64,000 bases of DNA, taken from positions 2,846,001 to 2,910,000 of the forward strand of contig NZ_LT703001.1 of NCBI RefSeq assembly GCF_900149705.1, written 5' to 3'. Positions 7,979-16,672 of the stretch are shown here, one piece after another (the first letter of the stretch is position 1; each line of letters opens with the position of its first letter). The notes beneath the pieces are model-generated. The model ran no database searches, was not told where the DNA came from, and saw only the letters and a list, made by a program, of their open reading frames with translations. The position numbers were made by a program, and so were the translations under genes. Source of the stretch: Sphingorhabdus sp. Alg231-15 (lineage in GTDB: Bacteria; Pseudomonadota; Alphaproteobacteria; Sphingomonadales; Sphingomonadaceae).

Positions 7979-10132
7979 CTAGCTCCGCGCCCAGTTGAAA
8001 TAGCGCTCCAGCCATTTGAGTGCCCATTCCGGCTTGTGCTTCTTGCGCCATTCTCCAGCGGCAAATTTATTCGCTTCCGCCATGGTAGGATAGGTGTGAA
8101 TTGTGCCGAGGATCTTGCCAAGGCCTAGCCCGTGTTTCATGGCTAGGACATATTCGGTGAGCAATTCACCGGCATTCTGGCCGACAATGGTGACTCCCAA
8201 TATCCGATCTTTGCCTGGCGGCGTCAGCACTTTGACAAAGCCCTCAGTGGCGCTTTCGGCAATGGCGCGATCAAGATCATCAAGGCCATACTTTGTGACC
8301 TCGTACTCGATGCCTTCTTTTTCGGCCTGTTGTTCGTTGAGGCCAACATGCGCGATCTCTGGATCGAGAAAAGTCGTCCACGGCAGAAATTCGTAACTCG
8401 GCTTGAACTTTTTATACCGCCCGAACAGCGCATTGACTGTCGCGAACCATGCCTGATGCGAGGCATTATGGGTTAGCTGATAGGGGCCGGCAACATCACC
8501 TGCGGCATAGATATGCGGAAAAGTGGCCTGCAGATGTTCGTTGGTTACCAATGTACGATCTGTTTCAACCCCAAGCTCTTCAAGACCAAAACCTTCAAGC
8601 CGGGCGGCGCGACCAACAGCGATCAGCAAGTCGTCAAAGGGAAGAGCCTGTTCACCGCTATCATTCTCGACGATGATCATTTTGGCGCCATTCTGCATTT
8701 CGGTACGTAGAGCCTTGTGGCCGCAGAGTAGTGTGACACCGGAATCAGCCAGCGCTTTGGACGCGATTTCGGACACATCCTCGTCCTCTATCCCCATAAC
8801 CCTGTCTGCCATCTCGATCAGGGTGACATTGCTGCCCAGACGCGCGAAGGATTGCGATAACTCACAGCCGATCGGGCCTCCGCCAAGAACGACCATCTTT
8901 TCCGGAACGTTGTCACGCTTGGCCATTTCCTCCCATAGCGTATCGCTGGTCAGAAACCCGGTATCTTCCAATCCAGGCAATGGCGGAACGAACGGTCGGG
9001 CTCCGGTTGCCAATACAATAGCCTTGCCAGTCAGCGTCTGAATATCACCGTCGTTGCGCTCAATCTCAACCGTCCAGGGATCGGTCAACCGAGCATAGCC
9101 CTGCACGACATCGACTCCCAAGCCTTCAAACCGCTCTACGCTATCATGCGGTTCAATCGTCTTGATAATGTCTTCAACCCGGGCAATCACATTCTTGAAA
9201 TTGATGACCGGCTTGGTGGCCGTCAGACCATAGCGATCGGCATGCTGCATTTGTTCGGCGATCTTTGCGCTTTTGATAAGTGCTTTTGATGGAACACAGC
9301 CATAGTTCAGGCAGTCACCACCCATTTTCCCAGACTCGATCAAAGTGACCTTCGCATTGATCGTCGCAGCGATTAGTGAGGATACCAGTCCGCCTGAGCC
9401 CGCTCCAATGACGATCAGGTTACGGTCGAACTTTTTGGGTCGGGTCCAGCCTTTGTAAACCTTCCGGTTTTTGACAAACCCGATAATCCCTTTGGCAATC
9501 CAAGGGAATATGGCCAACAGGACAAAGGAACCGATGACCGAGAGAGAGAAGACTTCACCTACCGAGTTCACCTGCGACAGCTGAGTGCCTGCATTCACAT
9601 AAACGATAGTGCCGGCAAGCATGCCAATCTGACTAGCGATGAAATATTTCCACACCCGCATCTTGGTGAGGCCCATCAGCAGGTTCACAACAAAAAATGG
9701 AAAGGCCGGAACTAGCCTGATCGAGATTAGGTAAAAAATGCCATCGCGCTTGATACCTTCATTGATATTTTTGAGCCGCTGGCCAAATTTACTCTCAACC
9801 CAGTCGCCCAGCAAATAGCGGGATGTGAGAAATGCAATGGTTGCACCAATGGTTGACGCAAAGGAGACAATAATCGTCCCGACTAAAACGCCAAACAACG
9901 CTCCTGCAGCGAGTGTCATCACTGCGGCGCCAGGAATAGACAAGGCTGTGACTGCAACATAGATCAGAAAAAATACACCAATGATGAGCAGTGGATTGGC
10001 TCGATATTGGGCATCGATGGCGTCTTGCTGTGCCTTCAGGTTTTCAAGAGTCAGTTGGGACCCGAGATCATAGTAAAAAAATGCAAATATCGCCGCTACG
10101 ATGACCGCTAGCAGTAATAGTTTCTTCGCCAT
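7979..10132 (-). CDS. TVP38/TMEM64 membrane domain fused to a FAD-dependent pyridine nucleotide-disulfide oxidoreductase
   Basis: A 717-residue two-part protein. Residues ~1-225 form a TVP38/TMEM64 (VTT/DedA-like) membrane domain with several helices and the GATIAFLTSRYLLG and RLVPAFPFFVVN signatures. Residues ~236-717 form a mercuric-reductase/lipoamide-dehydrogenase-type flavoprotein: FAD site GAGSGG (243-248), redox disulfide CLNYGC (Cys274, Cys279), NADPH site GGGPIG, second FAD motif YAAGDV and the C-terminal HTYPTMAE segment carrying the catalytic-base His. The MerA Hg-binding C-terminal Cys pair is absent, so it is not a mercuric reductase. Fusions of this layout are known in aquatic bacteria, but their substrate is not established. 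The gene is a single unit. Confidence 0.9.
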   Translation of the reverse strand: MAKKLLLLAVIVAAIFAFFYYDLGSQLTLENLKAQQDAIDAQYRANPLLIIGVFFLIYVAVTALSIPGAAVMTLAAGALFGVLVGTIIVSFASTIGATIAFLTSRYLLGDWVESKFGQRLKNINEGIKRDGIFYLISIRLVPAFPFFVVNLLMGLTKMRVWKYFIASQIGMLAGTIVYVNAGTQLSQVNSVGEVFSLSVIGSFVLLAIFPWIAKGIIGFVKNRKVYKGWTRPKKFDRNLIVIGAGSGGLVSSLIAATINAKVTLIESGKMGGDCLNYGCVPSKALIKSAKIAEQMQHADRYGLTATKPVINFKNVIARVEDIIKTIEPHDSVERFEGLGVDVVQGYARLTDPWTVEIERNDGDIQTLTGKAIVLATGARPFVPPLPGLEDTGFLTSDTLWEEMAKRDNVPEKMVVLGGGPIGCELSQSFARLGSNVTLIEMADRVMGIEDEDVSEIASKALADSGVTLLCGHKALRTEMQNGAKMIIVENDSGEQALPFDDLLIAVGRAARLEGFGLEELGVETDRTLVTNEHLQATFPHIYAAGDVAGPYQLTHNASHQAWFATVNALFGRYKKFKPSYEFLPWTTFLDPEIAHVGLNEQQAEKEGIEYEVTKYGLDDLDRAIAESATEGFVKVLTPPGKDRILGVTIVGQNAGELLTEYVLAMKHGLGLGKILGTIHTYPTMAEANKFAAGEWRKKHKPEWALKWLERYFNWARS

Positions 10133-10247
10133 GTCGGTTTTCCCTTAGCCCGCTTGAATAGAATGATTTTCTGGTATTCGCCGGTAAGGCATAACGGGTT
10201 ACACCGTTCCCGTCGATTCCGCTTTTCGGGTTTGTTGATTCAGAAAA

Positions 10248-11249
10248 CTAGTTGTCTTTCAAGCCCATGGCATCGAGCATTCCGGGCAACCACTTTTTTG
10301 TTCTGCTGTCATAGAGCGGAAAGGTATTGGTGTAAGCCCAGGCGCACATACCAATGCCGACAGCGTCAAACGCGGTCCGGACCGCTTTTTGATATTGGAC
10401 CCGCTCGGCAACCGGGATAGCATCTATGGCGCCAAATTCGCCCATAAACGGTGTTTTTCCTGTACGAGCGATATAATCGCGGATCTTTTGAACGTCGTCT
10501 TCAAGCGCTTTTTGATCTTCTTCGCCGCCATATTTTTTGCCCAAAGGTGGCGGGTTATCAACCCAGGTCGCCCCCTGATGAGTGAAGGGGAAAGGGTCGT
10601 AATAGTGAAAGGTTGGGACGATGTGCGGATCATCTGGCAGCGGTAATGTGGCCAGGGATTTGATTCCGCTCCATAGCTCTCCGCCGATAATAACCGGTCG
10701 ATCAGGATTGGTTTCGCGAATGGCTGCCAATGCAGGTTGCAGCGTGGCGAGCAGATTTTTATGAGTTAGCTGATCATGAGGTTCGTTCTCAATCTCGAAC
10801 CAGAGATGCTCAGTTGGTTCATTGGCGAAAGCCGCCGCAATCTGTGTCCATAGTCCAGCGAGACGCGGTGCATGTTTGGCCGGTTCCTTGTATAGTTCCT
10901 CATAATGATGGTCGTCCAGGATCACATTGAGTCCTGCTTCTCGAGCCAAGAAGACGACATGCTTGACGCGATTCATGAAAGATTTTCGAATGGTGTAGGG
11001 GGAATTTTCATCGGCGTGCGCTGACCAGCGGACAGGCAGACGGATTGTATCAAAACCGGCGGCCGCGATGATCTGAAAGTCATTATCGGCAATCTTGCGT
11101 CCCCAATCCCCCTCCTGTGGTGGTTCGAGATGATTACCCATATTGACGCAGCGGCCAACCGGTAGGCTGTCGGTTTGCGCTGTGGCGAGTGCGGAACTGA
11201 ATGTAAGGGCAGCGCAGATCGTGATAGCCACTAGCTTTTTGCGATTCAT
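10248..11249 (-). CDS. Glycoside hydrolase family 5 protein (exported endo-glycanase)
   Basis: A 333-residue GH5 (clan A, TIM-barrel) enzyme with a signal peptide ending near ATAQ (residue 25). The catalytic acid/base is Glu156 in IENEP and the nucleophile is Glu271 in FMGEFG. DTIRLPVRW and the HH pair (DDHHYEE) are further family marks. It should cleave internal beta-linkages (cellulose, beta-glucan, glucomannan or xyloglucan; not resolvable here) in the periplasm or outside. The start overlaps the upstream isomerase stop by one base (TAATG), and its ribosome site (AAAGGAGA) lies within that gene, so translation is coupled. A LacI-type operator lies before the operon. Confidence 0.9.
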   Translation of the reverse strand: MNRKKLVAITICAALTFSSALATAQTDSLPVGRCVNMGNHLEPPQEGDWGRKIADNDFQIIAAAGFDTIRLPVRWSAHADENSPYTIRKSFMNRVKHVVFLAREAGLNVILDDHHYEELYKEPAKHAPRLAGLWTQIAAAFANEPTEHLWFEIENEPHDQLTHKNLLATLQPALAAIRETNPDRPVIIGGELWSGIKSLATLPLPDDPHIVPTFHYYDPFPFTHQGATWVDNPPPLGKKYGGEEDQKALEDDVQKIRDYIARTGKTPFMGEFGAIDAIPVAERVQYQKAVRTAFDAVGIGMCAWAYTNTFPLYDSRTKKWLPGMLDAMGLKDN

Positions 11250-12133
11250 TATCTTCTCCTTTGAACAGGCGGCGATTGGGAATGGAAGGATTGAAAATAG
11301 GCAAGACTGCGGCGCAATGTTCGGAAGGGATCGGATGAGACATCATGTTCAGCGATCAAATGTGTGATGCCCGCCAATTCCGACTGCTGCAGCACGGCGG
11401 GAAAGTCGATCCGTCCATCGCCAGCATCGACCATGGCGGTAGTTTGCACGTCCATGTCTTTCGCGTGAATCAGTGGAAATCCGCCAGGATAGGCTTGAAA
11501 ATATGGCTCAGGGGAACGTCCCGCGAACGTCAACCAATAGAGATCAAGTTCGAATGAAACGTAGCGGCGATCTACGCCAGCGAGCAGCAAGTCATAGGGC
11601 TCGATGCCATCGATTGGTTCAAACTCGAATTCATGGTTGTGATAGGCAAAACGGATGCCCTGCTGATGAGCGCGGCGGGCAACATCGTTGATGATCTCGA
11701 TCCAGGTTTCCCACTGGGCCAACGTCTGTCGCTCTTCAACCGGTAGCCACGCAAGGATCATATATTCGGCGCCCAGAATGCGTGTTTCCTCGATGAGTCC
11801 ATCTGGATCATCTCGCAGACGCTTCCAGGTGATATGTGATCCCAATATTTGCAAATCCAGCGCGTCAGTCATGGAGCGCACATGAGCAGGATCCTGGTCG
11901 AAAAGCCCAGCGAGCTCGATCTCCTGATAGCCGAGAGCTGCAACTCGCCGCAGAGTCGTGGCAAAGTCCGACTGCAGCTCATGACGGACTGTATAGAGCT
12001 GTGCGGCGTGGCTAATGCGCGAATCTTCAGTGGGCGCGGATGAAGCGTTAGGAGACTGCGACATGGTGCAGGATGACAGTAGGGCTGCCGCCAGCATGAT
12101 CAAATATCGCAGTCTTTGCCTGGCATGTGGCAT
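11249..12133 (-). CDS. Lipoprotein sugar phosphate isomerase/epimerase-like TIM-barrel protein
   Basis: A 294-residue protein of the AP-endonuclease-2/xylose-isomerase-like TIM-barrel family (PF01261 type). HAAQLYTVRHEL, GYQEIELAGL and AYHNHEFEF are typical. Metal ligands expected in the family appear in the HNHEFEF, ELDLYW, HAKD and AEHD segments. The N-terminus ends in a lipobox (LSSC, Cys22), so the protein is probably lipid-anchored in the periplasm, which rules out a simple role in cytoplasmic sugar-phosphate metabolism. It is first in an operon with the GH5 enzyme. Exact activity is unknown; similar proteins accompany glycan-degradation genes in many bacteria. Confidence 0.82.
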   Translation of the reverse strand: MPHARQRLRYLIMLAAALLSSCTMSQSPNASSAPTEDSRISHAAQLYTVRHELQSDFATTLRRVAALGYQEIELAGLFDQDPAHVRSMTDALDLQILGSHITWKRLRDDPDGLIEETRILGAEYMILAWLPVEERQTLAQWETWIEIINDVARRAHQQGIRFAYHNHEFEFEPIDGIEPYDLLLAGVDRRYVSFELDLYWLTFAGRSPEPYFQAYPGGFPLIHAKDMDVQTTAMVDAGDGRIDFPAVLQQSELAGITHLIAEHDVSSDPFRTLRRSLAYFQSFHSQSPPVQRRR

Positions 12134-12239
12134 GGGCTAGCAGGTTCTCTCCATTCGCAGGTTTTGGCGTTTGCCTTAAGGGCCGCATCGGAACGAAACG
12201 GCGACCGCGATCACGAAGATAGGACGGGATAGAGAATAA

Positions 12240-12253
12240 TGTCAACGTTGTCT
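12240..12253. promoter_or_regulatory. LacI-type operator, GH5 operon / cupin divergent promoter
   Basis: TGTCAACGTTGTCT matches the consensus TGACAACGTTGTCA at 12 of 14 positions, with a perfect central CAACGTTG. It lies 107 bp before the isomerase start and 80 bp before the cupin start, so it could control both directions. The same motif recurs before several sugar genes in this window. Confidence 0.65.
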
Positions 12254-12332
12254 TTTACTTCTATGATTGAACTGCTAGACCTTTGTGGGTCAAATTTGGA
12301 TGCTGGCTAGGATCATATGGAAAGGGCTTGCA

Positions 12333-13352
12333 ATGGTTGAGTTGGTCGCGCCCAAGGCATTGGAATCGCGCGAGGCTGTGACGCGGCATATATTCGATAC
12401 GGAAATCCGGCCAACCGGCAAACCATTGATATTGAAGGGGCTAGCCGCAGATTGGCCCGCCACCCAGGCGGCCGTGCGGTCCACTGACGATATTGCCTCC
12501 TATCTGACAGGGCTCGCCAGTGATGCGAAGGTAATGACCTATCTTGGCAAGCCCGAAATGGCCGGGCGATTTTTTTACCGCGAGGATATGCGAGGTTTCA
12601 ATTTTGAGCGACGCGAAATTGCGATCAAGAAAGTCATCGCCAAGCTGCTCGACATTAGCGATGATCCGTCGCCCATGCACATCTATGCTGGCGCCGGTCA
12701 ATCGGCCGAATTGTTTCCGCAATTTGCCGCAGCTAATCCGATGCCATTGCTCGACCCTGCTGTCACGCCGCGGGTGTGGATAGGGAATGCGGCCCGTGTT
12801 GCACCGCATTTTGATGCATCGGAAAATATCGCAGTTGCTGTGCGCGCGCGTCGCCGGTTTTTACTCTTTCCGCCCGAACAAGTGAAGAATCTCTACGTTG
12901 GACCGTTCGAAGTGACGATGGCAGGTCCACCGGCAAGTATGGTTGATCCAACTGCGCCCGATCTTGAACGCTATCCCAAATATCGCGAAGCGATGAACCA
13001 TGCGTTGGTCGCGGATTTGGAGCCGGGAGACGCCATCTATATTCCGTCGCTATGGTGGCATTTTGTTCAGTCCTTTGACCCGTTTAATGTATTGGTCAAC
13101 TATTGGTGGGCCAATGAAACTGCTGGCGCTGGTCTTGCGGCAGTGGCGCATGGATTGCTTTCCATTCGCGACCTGCCATCTAATGAGAAACAGGCGTGGC
13201 GAGCGTTGTTCGATCACTATGTTTTTGGAGAGGATGCGAGTAAGGCAGCAGACCATCTTCCGGAGCATATCCGGGGTGTTCTCGGCCCCAGCTCGGCGGA
13301 ACGAGACCGGAAAATAGCAGCTTTTCTGGTCGGTGGTCTAAGCGATATCTGA
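12333..13352 (+). CDS. Cupin-8 / JmjC-like 2-oxoglutarate oxygenase-family protein
   Basis: A 339-residue cytoplasmic protein of the cupin-like (JmjC-related, PF13621) family. The facial triad seems present: His159 and Asp161 in APHFDASEN and His243 in SLWWHFVQS, expected to bind Fe(II) for 2-oxoglutarate-dependent hydroxylation. RRRFLLFPPEQ and LEPGDAIYIPSLWWH are family hallmarks. ATG 12333 is chosen over 12285 because the conserved part begins at MVELVAPKAL. Relatives are commonly found near TonB receptors and tryptophan-halogenase-like genes, as here. The natural substrate is unknown. It shares a putative operator region with the GH5 operon and precedes the GH3 gene. Confidence 0.85.
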   Translation: MVELVAPKALESREAVTRHIFDTEIRPTGKPLILKGLAADWPATQAAVRSTDDIASYLTGLASDAKVMTYLGKPEMAGRFFYREDMRGFNFERREIAIKKVIAKLLDISDDPSPMHIYAGAGQSAELFPQFAAANPMPLLDPAVTPRVWIGNAARVAPHFDASENIAVAVRARRRFLLFPPEQVKNLYVGPFEVTMAGPPASMVDPTAPDLERYPKYREAMNHALVADLEPGDAIYIPSLWWHFVQSFDPFNVLVNYWWANETAGAGLAAVAHGLLSIRDLPSNEKQAWRALFDHYVFGEDASKAADHLPEHIRGVLGPSSAERDRKIAAFLVGGLSDI

Positions 13353-13401
13353 TCAAAAGTCGAAGCGGCGGCCGGCTCAAAATAATTCTTTGACTCTCGA
13401 A

Positions 13402-13415
13402 TGACAACGATGACA
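13402..13415. promoter_or_regulatory. Possible LacI-type operator before the GH3 gene
   Basis: TGACAACGATGACA matches the palindrome TGACAACGTTGTCA at 12 of 14 positions; the left half is perfect. It lies 34 bp before the chosen GH3 start. Confidence 0.5.
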
Positions 13416-13448
13416 TAAGGGCAAAAATTTCGATTTAGGATGGATGTC

Positions 13449-16067
13449 ATGAAGAAATTAATCAGCTCAATTGCGCTTGGGCTCGCTTTAGCGGGATGTC
13501 AGATCAGTGATTCTGCTGATGTGGTTTCTAACGCTGATTTCCCATTTCAAGATCAGTCTCTATCCATTGAAGAGCGCGTCGACGACCTGATTTCGCGTAT
13601 GACACTGGGAGAAAAAGCGGCACAAATGTATGACAAGGCGCCGGCGATTGAGCGGCTTGGTGTCCCGGCTTATGTTTACTGGAATGAGGCCCTCCATGGT
13701 GTTGCCAGGGCTGGAGAAGCAACGGTTTTTCCGCAAGCCATCGGAATGGCAGCGACATTTGACGAAGAGCTGATGTTGCGTATCGCAACCACCATTTCCG
13801 ATGAAGGGCGCGCGAAACACCATGATTTTCTGAAGCGCGGCAATGCATCCATCTATACCGGTCTGACATTCTGGTCACCGAACATCAATATCTTCCGCGA
13901 CCCACGCTGGGGGCGGGGGCAAGAGACTTATGGTGAAGATCCCTATTTGACTGGGCGTATGGCGGTCAATTTCGTGAATGGTTTGCAAGGGGATGATCCC
14001 AAATATCTCAAAACCGTTGCGACCGTGAAACATTATGCCGTGCATAGTGGTCCTGAAACCACGCGGCATACAGATGACTATAACCCGACCGACAAAGATC
14101 TGTACGAGACCTATTTGCCGGCTTTCGCCACCGCCATTGCTGATGCCAATCCGGCCTCGGCGATGTGCGTCTATAACGCTGTGCGCGGTATTCCTGGATG
14201 TGCGAGCGAGTTTCTTATGCAAGATATATTGCGCGAAGAACTCGGCTTTTCCGGTTTTGTCGTTTCTGATTGCGGGGCCATCGGTAATATCCATCGACCA
14301 CAACATCATGATTTTGTGAAGACCAAGGCTGAAGCTGCAGCGATCTCGGTAAAGGCGGGAACGGAACTGGTTTGCGGCGATGGTGAAGGCAGTGTGTATG
14401 CGGCCCTGCCAGAAGCAGTCGAGAAAGGCTTGATCGATGAGATGACAATTGACCGCGCCTTGAAACGCATCTTCACCGCCCGGTTTAAGCTCGGCATGTT
14501 TGATAATCCGGACGAGATCAGCTTCGCCTCTATCCCGATGGATGTTGTGGGATCAGAAAAGCATCTTGCTCTTACCAAAGAAGCGGCACGCAAATCTCTG
14601 GTACTTTTAAAAAACAACGGCATTTTGCCGTTGAAAGCCGACAGGAAGATTGCAGTTATCGGACCCAATGCCGATAATTTTGATGTCCTGATCGGCAACT
14701 ATCATGGCAAGCCGGTGCGTCCGGTCACGGCTCTGGAAGGCCTGAAAGCCCGGTTCGGAAACGGCAACGTCGCCTATGCTCCGGGCAGCTCACTTGGCGG
14801 CTCGATGTTCACCCATTATCAACCGGTTCCAGCTGCGGTGTTGTCACATCGGGATGGCGATGGTTTCGCGCCTGGTATTAAGGCAAGCTACTACAAAGGC
14901 GAAGAAGTTCAAGGAGAGCCTGCCCGCGAAGCAGTTGAGAAAACGATCGATTTTGAATGGAAAGGATCACCAGCCACAGACGAGATTGATGAAGCATTCA
15001 CCGCAGTCTGGGAGGGATATATCAGCCCAGCGAGTACCAGCCGCTATCGGTTCGGACCGGATCTGAAGGTTGAAATCGATGGTAAGGAAGTGGCAACGGA
15101 CGGTGTCAAACTCACCAAAGGCGAACGGCACGCGATCAAGGTCAGCCTGTCTATGGCGCCTGTATGGCACAATAATGTGATCGAACCGATGGCGCGGCTG
15201 GAATGGCTCGATCTAGACCGTGACCTGACGGCTGAAGCTATGGCTGCGGCAGATAAATCGGATGTGATCCTGTTTTTCTCCGGCCTTTCTGCAAAGCTTG
15301 AAGGTGAAGAAATGTCAGTTGATGTCCCCGGCTTCGTCGGAGGAGACCGAACCTCTCTCGACCTGCCAGCGGAACAGCTGGCGCTGCTCAAAAAGCTGCA
15401 GGCGACCGGTAAGCCCATTGTCTTGGTCAATTTCTCCGGTAGTGCTGTCAACCTGTCTTGGGCAGACAAAAACCTGCCAGCCGTGGTGCAAGGTTTCTAT
15501 CCAGGAGAAGCGACCGGTCTTGCCGTGACTGAATTGTTGCTGGGGGACTATAGCCCTGCAGGCCGTTTACCCGTAACTTTTTACAAGGATCTGGGCGGGA
15601 TGTTGCCGCTCAATGACTATTCTATGAAAAACCGGACCTATAAATATTTTACGGGAACGCCCGTTTATCCATTTGGTCACGGGCTAAGCTACACGCGCTT
15701 TGCTTATTCAAATCTGGTGGTACCGGAAACACATGATCCTTCGAAACCGCTGACCCTCAGTGTGACTTTGACCAACAAGGGCGAGATGGATTCCGATGAA
15801 GTGGTTCAGGTCTATGCTTCCCGCCGTAATGGTGAAGCAGATGCACCGCTCCGCACTCTGGTGAAGTTTGACCGCGTTATTGTTCCAGCGGGTGGATCGA
15901 GAATAGTCTCTTTCACCATCGCGCCTAATAAGCTGCGCTTTGTCGATAGCGACGGTTCGCGCAAAGCCTATCAGGGAACGATTGAGTATAGCATCGGGTC
16001 CGGTCAGCCGGGCAGCGTGGCACCGGGAGCCAACATTACAAAAAAGGTCCGTTTTTCGGGAAGCTAA
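13449..16067 (+). CDS. Glycoside hydrolase family 3 enzyme with PA14 domain (beta-xylosidase/beta-glucosidase type), lipoprotein
   Basis: About 872 residues. A lipobox (LAGC, Cys17) indicates lipid anchoring. The order is: GH3 N-terminal barrel (~30-360) with YWNEALHGVA, RGQETYGEDP, KHYA and the nucleophile Asp274 in VVSDCGAI; GH3 C-terminal sandwich interrupted by a PA14-like domain (~480-600, near ASYYKGEEVQGE to EWLDLD); then a fibronectin-III-like C-terminus (YTRFAYSNL onward). The WNEALHGV context is characteristic of beta-xylosidase-like GH3 subgroups, so it probably releases xylose (or glucose) from oligosaccharides. The ATG at 13449 is preferred to 13440 because AGGATGGA provides a ribosome site and the signal peptide starts there. 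A putative LacI operator precedes it. Confidence 0.9.
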   Translation: MKKLISSIALGLALAGCQISDSADVVSNADFPFQDQSLSIEERVDDLISRMTLGEKAAQMYDKAPAIERLGVPAYVYWNEALHGVARAGEATVFPQAIGMAATFDEELMLRIATTISDEGRAKHHDFLKRGNASIYTGLTFWSPNINIFRDPRWGRGQETYGEDPYLTGRMAVNFVNGLQGDDPKYLKTVATVKHYAVHSGPETTRHTDDYNPTDKDLYETYLPAFATAIADANPASAMCVYNAVRGIPGCASEFLMQDILREELGFSGFVVSDCGAIGNIHRPQHHDFVKTKAEAAAISVKAGTELVCGDGEGSVYAALPEAVEKGLIDEMTIDRALKRIFTARFKLGMFDNPDEISFASIPMDVVGSEKHLALTKEAARKSLVLLKNNGILPLKADRKIAVIGPNADNFDVLIGNYHGKPVRPVTALEGLKARFGNGNVAYAPGSSLGGSMFTHYQPVPAAVLSHRDGDGFAPGIKASYYKGEEVQGEPAREAVEKTIDFEWKGSPATDEIDEAFTAVWEGYISPASTSRYRFGPDLKVEIDGKEVATDGVKLTKGERHAIKVSLSMAPVWHNNVIEPMARLEWLDLDRDLTAEAMAAADKSDVILFFSGLSAKLEGEEMSVDVPGFVGGDRTSLDLPAEQLALLKKLQATGKPIVLVNFSGSAVNLSWADKNLPAVVQGFYPGEATGLAVTELLLGDYSPAGRLPVTFYKDLGGMLPLNDYSMKNRTYKYFTGTPVYPFGHGLSYTRFAYSNLVVPETHDPSKPLTLSVTLTNKGEMDSDEVVQVYASRRNGEADAPLRTLVKFDRVIVPAGGSRIVSFTIAPNKLRFVDSDGSRKAYQGTIEYSIGSGQPGSVAPGANITKKVRFSGS

Positions 16068-16096
16068 GAACATAAATCATGCAGGGGAGTTCAGTC

Positions 16097-16672
16097 ATGA
16101 TCATTCGCAATTCCGTCATTGCCTTGTGCGCAATATTTCTAGTGGCTGGTACAGCCATAGCGAAACAGCCCAATGCCGTGCTGCAGGCAATAGACGATGC
16201 CTTGCCGGGCACATTGATCAACGATCCGACGATCGTGGATTGGGTTGTTTACGGCAACAGCAAGAAGCCAAAACAGGTCAGTGCGCCGGAAACGCCGGGC
16301 CAATTCGCTATGCAGCTTAAAGTCGCCAAAAAGGGCGCACAAAAATATGACATGGGTGTGAATGTGCCAATCAGAACGGGCATCACATCAGGAAATATGA
16401 TTACCGTGGCATTTTGGGCGCGTGCGGTGAAAGCCGAGACCGCTGACGGCAGTGGCATTGTGGGCGTGCGGATCAATGAAGACAAAGCGCCCTATGATGG
16501 CTTTGGCGATCAGGACATAAAAATCGCTAGCAATTGGAAGCTGTATGAAGCGAAAATGCGGGCGACGATGACAGTGGCGGCGGGGCAAGCTGTAGCCGGA
16601 TTTCAGCTGGCAGGTGCTAAGCAAACGATTGAGATCGGGCAGGTCTATGTGCTCGATATGGGCGCATCATAG
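16097..16672 (+). CDS. Exported protein with carbohydrate-binding-module-like beta-sandwich
   Basis: A 191-residue protein with a signal peptide (cleavage near AIAK, ~residue 23). The mature part (DWVVYGNSKKPKQV, MITVAFWARAVKA, NWKLYEAKMR, AGQAVAGFQLAGAKQTIEIG) looks like a CBM4/9-type sandwich, as in proteins that bind soluble or insoluble glycans. The assignment is by pattern only. It lies 29 bp after the GH3 gene in the same direction, so it is probably co-transcribed. The ATG at 16097 has AGGGGAG before it and is preferred to 16079. Its stop overlaps the stop of the convergent halogenase-like gene by six bases. Confidence 0.7.
   Translation: MIIRNSVIALCAIFLVAGTAIAKQPNAVLQAIDDALPGTLINDPTIVDWVVYGNSKKPKQVSAPETPGQFAMQLKVAKKGAQKYDMGVNVPIRTGITSGNMITVAFWARAVKAETADGSGIVGVRINEDKAPYDGFGDQDIKIASNWKLYEAKMRATMTVAAGQAVAGFQLAGAKQTIEIGQVYVLDMGAS

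Noticed and set aside
7979-10132. Mercuric reductase.
   Set aside because: There is no C-terminal Cys pair, no MerR/MerT/MerP nearby, and the protein has a TVP38 membrane domain.
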